Below are positions 25,430 to 33,371 of a DNA stretch of 53,827 bases, one piece after another. The stretch spans positions 1 to 53,827 of the forward strand of contig CAKQCV010000013.1 in NCBI GenBank assembly GCA_934217675.1, given 5' to 3'. The position numbers and the translations under genes are program-made. The stretch's first letter is position 1, and the number at the start of each line of letters is the position of its first letter. The notes below the pieces were generated by a model. It was not told the origin of the DNA, ran no database searches, and worked only from the letters and a program-made list of their open reading frames with translations. Origin of the DNA: an uncultured Prevotella sp. Lineage in GTDB: Bacteria; Bacteroidota; Bacteroidia; Bacteroidales; Bacteroidaceae.

Positions 25430-27358
25430 ATGAGAAAACTTTTCTTAAGTGTGGCATCCCTAATCTTGGCTGCAGGGAACATGAATGCTACAAGCATCGG
25501 ATATTCAAAGGAAACCATCGTTAGGACCAATATATTCAGACTGGGCACCACTACAACACAAGGACAGGCTATCAGGCTGAGCAAGGCTAAGCTTCAAGCT
25601 TTGAAAGGCAAGAGCATTGACTTTGCTGAATTTGTCGTGGGGTCGAAAAACTCAACAGGCAACAATATGCATGTATTTATCGCTACATCGCTCCACGGTA
25701 CCCCTATTGCTGAGAGTGACATGAAAATATCGCGCGCGTTCCAAAAATGCAAATGGACATTAGACAAGCCGTACACGATAACCGGAGAGGAAGAGAATCT
25801 ATATATAGGATATACTGCCGAAATTCCTACCACCTACAAGATGCTGCTCTCTGACGGGGGATACGACATCAGCGGATACAACTTTGCCTATAACGACGGT
25901 GAGTGGGTCGATACTTACGGAACGAACAGGGGCAGCGCCTATATATCGGTGAACGTGGAGGATGCCGGCAGCTTTACTGATGCTATAATCGGAAGAAGCA
26001 ATTTCGACGGATATTTCAAAGCGGGAACAAGCTATGATTTTGCTGCAAGGTTCATAAATGCCGGAACTACCGACATTACGAGCTTTGATGCTGATATAGA
26101 AATCGGAAACAAGTCTGCAACGCAGCATTTCGACGGAATAAGTATAAAGCCGAAGGAGGGATACAGCTTTAAACTGGCTGGAGTGGACTGCAGCAAAGAG
26201 GGAGAACAAAGCGTGAAGGTGAATATAACCAACGTGAACAACGGCAATAACGACATTGATCCGTCGGACAATGCCATAAGCGGAGACATGTTTTTCTATC
26301 CAAACAACATGGAACGCTCGTTGCTGGTGGAGGGATTTACTGGACAGGACTGCAGCCAATGCCCCAACGGACATCTGGAACTGACCAATGCCATCAACTT
26401 GTATGGGGGGAGCGTGGTAGAGGTTAGCCACCATATTGGATATTATCCGGATATGTTCACAATGCAGGAAGACCAGGCATACTTGTTTTACTACAGCAAC
26501 CCGTCGGCAACATCGGCACCGGCATTGATGGTGAACAGAAACACCGACACGTCGGTAACCATGGCTCCTGTGGCTAACGTAACGCTAAACAATGCTTGCT
26601 CGCTGCTCAGCCATGCTGATTTGAGCAAGCCCTATGTGTCGCTGAACCTTGAAACGGCTCTCGACAAGAGCACAAGGGAACTGAAAGTAAAGCTCGGAAT
26701 AAAGCCTCACACTGAATTACCTTCTGAGAATGTGCTGTTCAATGTTTTTCTCGTGCAAGACAGCATTCAGGCTTATCAGTCGAACGGCGGCACGAACTAC
26801 ACTCACAACAGGGTGTTCCGTGGCACAGTGACCGGCAATAGCTGGGGAATTATTGCCAAGGATATGCAGCCGGGAAAAGTTACTTCGTGGGAGACTTCAA
26901 TTACCATACCCGAAAAGATTCACTCAAGCTACTGGACTGACGACATGCTTCAAGATGCTGGAGGGAAGAAAATGTATGACGGGAAATATGATATTGACCA
27001 AACCAACATTGAAGCTGTTCTAAAGAACATGACCGTAGTGGCCTACGTGGCGGAGTATGACAACAGCGACAATACAAAGAACGTGGTCTACAACTGTTGT
27101 GAAGCAAAGCTGGGAGAATCGTATAAACAGAAGGGATTTGAAGAAACATCGGGAGTGAACACTATTGAAAAAGATAACGATGCCAACATATACGTAAGGA
27201 ACGGCAACATTTTCACAACCAACGACAACAGCAAGATTTATGTATACAATATCGACGGCAGACAGGTGGATGTCGGCTCCACACTGGCTAAGGGAATTTA
27301 TGTAGTGAAGACTGTTACAAACGGAAAGCAAACAACAAAGAAGATTTTTGTAAGATAA
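25430..27358 (+). CDS. Omp28-like secreted protein with CxxC, paralogue of the 464-2251 gene
   Basis: The 642-residue product has a signal peptide (LFLSVASLILAAGNMNA) and an N-terminal jelly-roll module (about 25-190). A CARDB-like linker ending in DIDPSDNAISGD follows. The thioredoxin-like part has VEGFTGQDCSQCPNG, with cysteines at about 308 and 311. The C-terminus (YNIDGRQVDV...LAKGIYVVKTV...TKKIFVR) fits a T9SS sorting domain. The whole order matches the gene at 464-2251, so the two are paralogues. The stop is only 7 bp before the subtilisin-like protease gene, which implies cotranscription and possibly joint function on the cell surface. Confidence 0.8.
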   Translation: MRKLFLSVASLILAAGNMNATSIGYSKETIVRTNIFRLGTTTTQGQAIRLSKAKLQALKGKSIDFAEFVVGSKNSTGNNMHVFIATSLHGTPIAESDMKISRAFQKCKWTLDKPYTITGEEENLYIGYTAEIPTTYKMLLSDGGYDISGYNFAYNDGEWVDTYGTNRGSAYISVNVEDAGSFTDAIIGRSNFDGYFKAGTSYDFAARFINAGTTDITSFDADIEIGNKSATQHFDGISIKPKEGYSFKLAGVDCSKEGEQSVKVNITNVNNGNNDIDPSDNAISGDMFFYPNNMERSLLVEGFTGQDCSQCPNGHLELTNAINLYGGSVVEVSHHIGYYPDMFTMQEDQAYLFYYSNPSATSAPALMVNRNTDTSVTMAPVANVTLNNACSLLSHADLSKPYVSLNLETALDKSTRELKVKLGIKPHTELPSENVLFNVFLVQDSIQAYQSNGGTNYTHNRVFRGTVTGNSWGIIAKDMQPGKVTSWETSITIPEKIHSSYWTDDMLQDAGGKKMYDGKYDIDQTNIEAVLKNMTVVAYVAEYDNSDNTKNVVYNCCEAKLGESYKQKGFEETSGVNTIEKDNDANIYVRNGNIFTTNDNSKIYVYNIDGRQVDVGSTLAKGIYVVKTVTNGKQTTKKIFVR

Positions 27359-27365
27359 TATCTAT

Positions 27366-29522
27366 ATGAAGAAATCACACTTTTATATATTAGCAATGGC
27401 AATGTGTGCCTCTACTGCAACTTGCTGGGGGCAACATTCGCTATCGCCAAAAACAGCTATAGCCATCAGCAACGGCTCTATAAAAAGGGTTATCGGACAG
27501 GTGACTGACCAGAAAAAGATTTCTGCCTATGTCACTATCGACGACAAGAAGACGTCATGGCTGGCTCTCGGACTGAAGCCTTTGGCTCTGCAAGGGAATA
27601 CTGCCACTGTGAGGCTCTCAGCTGAGGAGCTTCGGGAGATTGCCAACAAGGAGGGTATAAAGTACATACAGATCGCTTCGGGTGTAGAGCAGATGCTCGA
27701 CATTGCGCGCAAAGAGGCGGGCACCGACGATGTCCACAATGGCACCTCGCTGTCACAGCCTTACACTGGGAAAGGTGTTGTGGTGGGCATAGTGGATGCT
27801 GGCTTTGACTATACTCACAGTGCGTTTAGAAATCCTGCCGACGGCACCTTGCGCATCAAAAGGATATGGGAACAGAAAACTTCTTCATTAGACGGGGCTA
27901 AGGCTCCCGAAAAGTTTGGATACGGCATAGAGCTGACTTCTCCTGAGCTTATAGCATTGTCGAAGGGGGATGTTGAAGACAACTCTCACGGAACTCACGT
28001 TGCTGCCATTGCTGCCGGAAGCGACGACTATAAAGAAGGGGCTTACGTTGGCAATGCTCCTGACGCTGACATCGTGCTGGTGGCTCTCAACCTTGACACA
28101 AGCAGCAGTGTTGACATTTGCAATGCCGTGCAATACATTTTCGACTATGCCGACGAAGTGGGAAAGCCATGTGTGGTGAACCTTAGTCTGGGCAATCATG
28201 AGGGACCACACGACGGTACATCAACGTTTGACACTATGACCGACGAGATGCAACGTGCAGGGCACCTCATCGTGGGGGCAGCCGGAAATCACCGCACCGA
28301 CAAGTTTCATATTGACCACACATTTGCATCTGCCAATGATGCGCCTCTCAAAACTTTCGTAAACTATAAAATTGGACCTTCGGCAACCAAGGTGGGCGGT
28401 AATATAGAGATTTGGGGCGAAAAGGACACTGACTTTACTGTAGACATTGCTGCCTACAGCATCTTCAACAAGAAAGATGCCGTTTCAACAAGGGTTTATC
28501 CTGCCGAGGGGGTTACTGAAGCCACTTTCGGGAAGTATGCCACTGGGGCATGGAAGGTTGCCTCTGAGACGAGTCCGCTCAACGGCAAACAGCATGTTGT
28601 CCTGTCATCGGCTCTAACCAATCTGCGCAACAATTATGCTATTGCCATAACCGTCACTCCCAAGGGGGAAGGAAGAATTAACGTGTGGGCAGACAATTCA
28701 TATCTCGGACTTGAATCTCGCGACATCAGCGGGTTCTCGGCTCCTGACGCTTCATCGTCTACCCTGGCAGAAATCGGTGGCACGGGCAAGAAAATTCTTA
28801 CCGTTGGTGCTTATACTACAAGGAATGAATATACCACCAACACCACATCGGGCACTCTTGATGAAACAGTGGGCAACATCAGCTCGTTTTCAAGCTATGG
28901 ACCTACTGTCGACGGCAGGATAAAGCCAGAGATTACAGCACCTGGATGTTTCATAATTTCTGCCTTGTCGAGCAACGACAGTTCCAGCGGACTGATGTAT
29001 GCGGAATGGTATGACAAATACGACCGCACCAATATCTACGGCTACATGCAGGGAACATCCATGTCGGCACCTTTCGTGGCTGGAATCGTTGCCACATGGC
29101 TACAGGCTTATCCACAGCTCACGCCTGAGGAGCTGCATGACATTGTGGAGAGCACTGCACGCAAAGACAGCTTCACTCCTGCTGCTGCCGACTGCAACTG
29201 GGGGTATGGAAAGATTAACGCCATGGAGGGGTTGAAAAAGTGCATTGAGCTGGAGACTGCCGGATGTGAGGCTATTGATTATTCTTTTGACGGGAGTGTA
29301 AGTGTGATTGGCAACAACGTGGTTGTATATTCACCTCGCAAGACTCGTGCTACCATCTGCATTGCCGACTTGTCGGGGAATATAATAGAGAACAAGGATT
29401 TGGGGCAGATTGGTGCAGGAGAAACCGTGAGTGTGCCCGTAAGAGGGTTTGATAAGGGAATATATGTCCTGTCGGTGAAGACTGGCAGAGGTGTGAAATC
29501 ATATAAATACGTTCGGAAATAA
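27366..29522 (+). CDS. Subtilisin-like serine protease (S8) with T9SS-like C-terminus
   Basis: The 718-residue product has a signal peptide (ILAMAMCASTATCWG). A propeptide-like region (about 25-120) precedes the catalytic domain. The triad is visible: Asp at about 144 in GIVDAGFDYTHS, His at about 208 in NSHGTHVAAIAAG, and Ser at about 565 in GTSMSAPFVAG. A long insertion of beta structure sits between His and Ser, as in many Bacteroidota S8 proteases. The last 70 residues (LSGNIIENK...KGIYVLSVKTG) fit a T9SS sorting domain. I infer a surface or secreted protease for peptide acquisition or processing of co-exported proteins. It is the second gene of the operon and ends in a strong terminator. 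Confidence 0.9.
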   Translation: MKKSHFYILAMAMCASTATCWGQHSLSPKTAIAISNGSIKRVIGQVTDQKKISAYVTIDDKKTSWLALGLKPLALQGNTATVRLSAEELREIANKEGIKYIQIASGVEQMLDIARKEAGTDDVHNGTSLSQPYTGKGVVVGIVDAGFDYTHSAFRNPADGTLRIKRIWEQKTSSLDGAKAPEKFGYGIELTSPELIALSKGDVEDNSHGTHVAAIAAGSDDYKEGAYVGNAPDADIVLVALNLDTSSSVDICNAVQYIFDYADEVGKPCVVNLSLGNHEGPHDGTSTFDTMTDEMQRAGHLIVGAAGNHRTDKFHIDHTFASANDAPLKTFVNYKIGPSATKVGGNIEIWGEKDTDFTVDIAAYSIFNKKDAVSTRVYPAEGVTEATFGKYATGAWKVASETSPLNGKQHVVLSSALTNLRNNYAIAITVTPKGEGRINVWADNSYLGLESRDISGFSAPDASSSTLAEIGGTGKKILTVGAYTTRNEYTTNTTSGTLDETVGNISSFSSYGPTVDGRIKPEITAPGCFIISALSSNDSSSGLMYAEWYDKYDRTNIYGYMQGTSMSAPFVAGIVATWLQAYPQLTPEELHDIVESTARKDSFTPAAADCNWGYGKINAMEGLKKCIELETAGCEAIDYSFDGSVSVIGNNVVVYSPRKTRATICIADLSGNIIENKDLGQIGAGETVSVPVRGFDKGIYVLSVKTGRGVKSYKYVRK

Positions 29523-29571
29523 GGAAGGAAACCGAAATAATAATATGCACAGTGTTTCCTTTACGAAAAGA

Positions 29572-29609
29572 GCCGTTAGCTTATGCATTGAAAGCTAACG
29601 GCTTTTTTA
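29572..29609 (+). terminator. Intrinsic terminator of the protease operon
   Basis: AGCCGTTAGCTT (29572-29583) pairs perfectly with AAGCTAACGGCT (29593-29604), with a nine-base loop. A run of six T follows (29604-29609). On the minus strand the same stem is followed by CTCTTTTC, so it may also stop transcription from the convergent LRR gene. Confidence 0.95.
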
Positions 29610-29615
29610 CTGTTA

Positions 29616-29648
29616 GGCGGAAGCTTACTGTTGCTTAGCTGCCGCCTT
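29616..29648 (-). terminator. Hairpin downstream of the LRR protein gene
   Basis: AGGCGGAAGCT (29616-29626) pairs with AGCTGCCGCCT (29638-29648), with one mismatch and an 11-base loop, 17 bp after the LRR stop. No T run follows directly on the minus strand, so it is a weak terminator or 3'-end stabiliser. Confidence 0.4.
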
Positions 29649-29665
29649 GAAAAAGCGGATACCGC

Positions 29666-32600
29666 CTATTTCATAATCTTCTTTACGTAGGTTTTACCAT
29701 CGGCAACAACGCTTATCACATAAATACCATGAGGAAGGTTGTTGATATTGAAGTTGCCACCAGCAAGGTCAATGCTGTCTGAGGTTCCGTCAACAGAGGC
29801 TATACGACCTGCAGTTACTGCTTTGCCGTTCAGCATCAACTTGCCTGTAGCACTGTCGTAACACAGTCCACCATTGTCTGCCGAGATATTGTCGATGCCC
29901 GAAGTGCCGAGCACATCAATGTTCCAACCCTTGTCGGTAACAATCTTTGAGTTGGCTGTTTCTGCACCAGGGTTGCCCTCAACGAGCAGCCACTTCATCC
30001 AAGAGCTGTATTCTGATGATACCTCTACCCCACTCAAGTCTGGCAACTGCTCATAGATTCTGTCAAGAGCATTGTCTTCAAACTGGTTGCCACGCAATGA
30101 CAAAGAGATAATCTTGTTTTTGTTCTTCATGTTCAAGCTGTTCAACTTGTTGTTGTCGAGATGTGCAAGATAGAGATTGTCACCATAACTGATGTTCACG
30201 GCAGCAAGTTCGTTGTTCTTTGCCTCAAGCCAATACAGAGCACTGCTCTTAGGGTCAAGAGATTTAAGTTTGTTGTTGTTCACGATAAGTGTTGTGATGC
30301 CAGAGCCTGAGAAGTTTATCTTCTCTATGGCATTGTCGGAAGCATAGAAGCTCTCAACCGACTTGCAACCTGTCAGATCAACTGTTCCACTCAGTTTGTT
30401 TCCGCTTGCCACGATTTGCGAAGCCCAAGGAGCAATGGAGAAGTTGAAGCTCTCAAACTCATTGTTGGCAATGTTGAGCACACCGAGTTTAGGCATTCCA
30501 TCCTCAGGAACTGTGATGCTGCTGAGTTTATTGTCGTTGAGCCACAGACGCTGCAGGAGAGTGCAGTTTGAAAGGTCAACGCTCGTAAGTTGGTTGCTGT
30601 TGGCTGCCAGCTCAACAAGGCTTACGCATTCTGAGAGATCAAGGCTTCCAATCTTGTTGTTCTGAGTTTGAAGCACCTTCAAAGAGCTGCTCACTGGCTT
30701 CAGCTCTGTGAGCTTATTGTCGTTGCAGTATAGATATACGAGCCATTTAAGCTGCGACACGTCAAGCTTCTCAAGTTGGTTCACACCAACTGAGAGGTTT
30801 TCAAGCTGCAGGTTGTTTGAGAGGTCAAGACTCTTCAGCTGGTTCTTGTCGGCGAAGAATGTAGTAAGCTCTGTTGATGCGCTCAAGTCAACCTCGGTCA
30901 AATCATTGTATGTAGCGTCAAGGGTCTTCAGGTTTGTACAGCCTTTCAGGTTGATGCTCTGCAAGCGGTTCTTCTGAAGGTCGAGATATTCGAGTGTTGA
31001 GCAGTTGCTGAAGTCAAGGTCTTTCACTTGGGTGTTCTCACAATAGAGGGTTTTCAGCGATTTTGCCTCACCGAAGTTTATGTAAGTCAATGGGTTGTTG
31101 CTGCATGTGAACTGTTCGAGCATTGTGTTCTTCGACACATCAAGTTCCGTGATGGCATTGCCTGAGCATGATAGATGCTTCAGCTTTGGCATGTTGCTCA
31201 CGTTCAGCTGGGTAACAGAATTGTTGGCAATACCAAAGTCGGTAGCCTCAGGTGCATAGATTTTCAGGTTTGTGCCCTTGAGCACACCTTCTATGTTTTG
31301 GTATGAGCCGTTGTTCGGATCATACTTGTAGGTCATCTTCACACCGTCGCCCCAGTCTATCATCATGTCGGCAGCACAATCGATAGCAAACATATATTTG
31401 GTACCTACCTGGTCAGGAGAGATTACCGCCATTGCCGATGCATCGCCAAGAGCATCTGCAGTTTGCTCCGTTTTCCATCCCTTTGCTTCGAGCACTGTTG
31501 CATCGGCAGTTTCAGAACCAGGGTTGTTGGCATATTTCACCACTCCCTTCCACAGGGCATCGTCTTGGTCAATCTCCATGCCGTTGATGTCGGGAAGAGA
31601 AGAGAACATTACCTCAAGAGCATCCTTGCTCATGTTGTTGCTCTTCACCGACACGCTCTCGATATCGAGTTGCTTTGAGAAGCTGAGCGCATTGAGCTTG
31701 TTGTCGTTACAGTTCAGGTTTCGCAGAGCTTTGCTTGCCGAGAGATTCAATGCTGAGATTGAGTTTGAAGAGCAGTTGAGGTTCTGCAGCAATTGGCTCT
31801 TCGTCAGGTCAAGTTCCTCAATGTTGTTTATCGAACAGTTGAGGGTGTCAACCTTTGAAAGCTGAGCCATGTCGAGGGCAGAAAGTTTGTTGCTGCTACA
31901 GTCAAGATAGGAAAGCACCGGGTTGTTGGTAAAGTCAATGTCGGTAAGTTCGTTTCCTGCCACATCAACTCGCTGGAGTTTTGTATTTGCCGAGAAATCA
32001 ACATCTTTTAATCCGCTCTTCTCAACTGTGATGTCTTTCAGTTCCGGAAGGTTCGTAAGGTCGAGCGAACCGAGTGCAAGCAACGATGCCTTGAGGGTTT
32101 CAAGTTTTTCATTCTGCTCAAGCGAAAGGGCCGTAAGCTTTGTTCCCGTCACATCTATATATTTCAGGTCTGGGCACACAGATGTACGGAGCGATGAGAG
32201 ATTGGTGTTATACTGCACCTTCAGCGCCTGCAACTTTGGATATTTGCCCAGGTCCACGGTTGAAAGCTTGTTGTGGTTGGCTGCAAGAAACTCCAATTCC
32301 GGATAAGATGGGATGTTGTCGAGGTTAAAGAAATTGTTGCACGACACATCAAAATGTTTCATAGCCTTGCTTTCAGGCCATTTCAAACTTACCGGAGCAC
32401 GGAGGTTGTTTACCGAAGCATCGAGATATTCGAGCTTTGTGCTGCCGCTCAGATCTATTGCCTCAAGCTTGTTTTGGCTCAAGTCTACATAGGTAAGATT
32501 TACTCCCTCAGGGAATTTAAACACGACCAACTGGTTTTTTGCTGCCCATACCTTTTGCAAGGCTGAATTCTTTGACAGGTCAATATTCTGGAGCAGGTTG

Positions 32601-32971
32601 CCGGAAACATCAAGGTGAATCAATGCCGGCTCATTAAGAGTAATGTCTTTTAGCGAGTCGTTCTTGCAACTGAATGTCTGGATTGGGTCGTCGGCACTTA
32701 GTGAGTAAATCTTGATTGTGTCACCATAGGTGCGGTCGGAGAAAACTACGGTTCCTGCCCATGGGTATTCTATGGTGTTGCCATTGCCATAGTCAACATA
32801 AAAGCCGTTTTTCTGAGTATAGGCAGAAAATGTGAGCAGTTTTCCTTCATCTTGCTTGCCCTGAGTAACTACCTTTATGGCAGGGATGCCAGATGCCTTG
32901 TCTTGTGCCATCGTGGTTAATGAAAACGACGGCAACAAGAGTAATGGAATGAGTAAAGAATGTTTTTTCAT
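29666..32971 (-). CDS. Leucine-rich-repeat surface protein with tandem duplicated modules, T9SS-like C-terminus
   Basis: The 1101-residue product has a signal peptide (LLIPLLLLPSFSLTTMAQ). It contains two similar modules. Each starts with a short beta-sandwich (DYGNG near residue 57, DWGDG near 537), followed by about 15 LRR units of 21-22 residues (L..LDLS.N.L..L consensus, often LxCSxN). Each ends in a cap with LPDINGMEI (near 458) or LPDLSGVEV (near 973) plus a GAETA or GSETA and GW phrase. The end, LPHGIYVISVVADGK, is a T9SS-type sorting domain. LRR surface proteins of this clade (BspA/internalin-like) bind host or bacterial proteins; a similar role is inferred. It has a strong promoter and is divergent from the four-repeat gene. 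Confidence 0.85.
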   Translation of the reverse strand: MKKHSLLIPLLLLPSFSLTTMAQDKASGIPAIKVVTQGKQDEGKLLTFSAYTQKNGFYVDYGNGNTIEYPWAGTVVFSDRTYGDTIKIYSLSADDPIQTFSCKNDSLKDITLNEPALIHLDVSGNLLQNIDLSKNSALQKVWAAKNQLVVFKFPEGVNLTYVDLSQNKLEAIDLSGSTKLEYLDASVNNLRAPVSLKWPESKAMKHFDVSCNNFFNLDNIPSYPELEFLAANHNKLSTVDLGKYPKLQALKVQYNTNLSSLRTSVCPDLKYIDVTGTKLTALSLEQNEKLETLKASLLALGSLDLTNLPELKDITVEKSGLKDVDFSANTKLQRVDVAGNELTDIDFTNNPVLSYLDCSSNKLSALDMAQLSKVDTLNCSINNIEELDLTKSQLLQNLNCSSNSISALNLSASKALRNLNCNDNKLNALSFSKQLDIESVSVKSNNMSKDALEVMFSSLPDINGMEIDQDDALWKGVVKYANNPGSETADATVLEAKGWKTEQTADALGDASAMAVISPDQVGTKYMFAIDCAADMMIDWGDGVKMTYKYDPNNGSYQNIEGVLKGTNLKIYAPEATDFGIANNSVTQLNVSNMPKLKHLSCSGNAITELDVSKNTMLEQFTCSNNPLTYINFGEAKSLKTLYCENTQVKDLDFSNCSTLEYLDLQKNRLQSINLKGCTNLKTLDATYNDLTEVDLSASTELTTFFADKNQLKSLDLSNNLQLENLSVGVNQLEKLDVSQLKWLVYLYCNDNKLTELKPVSSSLKVLQTQNNKIGSLDLSECVSLVELAANSNQLTSVDLSNCTLLQRLWLNDNKLSSITVPEDGMPKLGVLNIANNEFESFNFSIAPWASQIVASGNKLSGTVDLTGCKSVESFYASDNAIEKINFSGSGITTLIVNNNKLKSLDPKSSALYWLEAKNNELAAVNISYGDNLYLAHLDNNKLNSLNMKNKNKIISLSLRGNQFEDNALDRIYEQLPDLSGVEVSSEYSSWMKWLLVEGNPGAETANSKIVTDKGWNIDVLGTSGIDNISADNGGLCYDSATGKLMLNGKAVTAGRIASVDGTSDSIDLAGGNFNINNLPHGIYVISVVADGKTYVKKIMK

Positions 32972-32995
32972 AATCTCTTGTTATTAATATTGCTG

Positions 32996-33026
32996 CAAAA
33001 TTACTGATATTTTCCGACTGAACAAA
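32996..33026 (-). promoter_or_regulatory. Promoter of the LRR protein gene
   Basis: On the minus strand TTTG (33023-33026) and TAATTTTG (32996-33003) are exactly 19 bases apart, a textbook Bacteroidota promoter. The leader would be about 15-20 bases. Confidence 0.8.
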
Positions 33027-33212
33027 GGTTACCCCGCACAAAAACAAACAAAATGCAAGCATACGGAATGAACTAACATTAATTTGTTAACACATGGGAG
33101 CTTATACCTTATATAATAACATAATTATGGTAAGAATTACAATTATTACCACAAAAAGACATTTATTTTTTAACTTTTTTGCCCTTTTGTTTTTATTTCA
33201 CCAAATATTTAT

Positions 33213-33220
33213 TATTTTTG
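33213..33220 (+). promoter_or_regulatory. Possible -7 promoter of the four-repeat protein gene
   Basis: TATTTTTG matches TAnnTTTG. The nearest TTTG (33186-33189) is 23 bases upstream, longer than ideal. It implies a leader of about 145 bases, unusually long compared with its neighbours. Confidence 0.45.
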
Positions 33221-33371
33221 CAAATGCATATCAGAACTATGTATCGATATACCTATTATAAATAAAAGCACAACATTGAACAAGGAGAAAACTTGCAAGA
33301 TGGCAACATATAAGAGGAAAACGAAAAATAAAAAAGACACAACATACATTAACAACTCAAATTTTTGATTT

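Larger units (their letters stand above)
32972..33371. other. 400-bp divergent intergenic region
   Basis: It contains the minus-strand promoter of the LRR gene (32996-33026) and a plus-strand -7-like element (33213-33220) followed by a leader of about 145 bases before the four-repeat protein. The rest is A+T-rich. I see no gene or tRNA. Confidence 0.7.
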
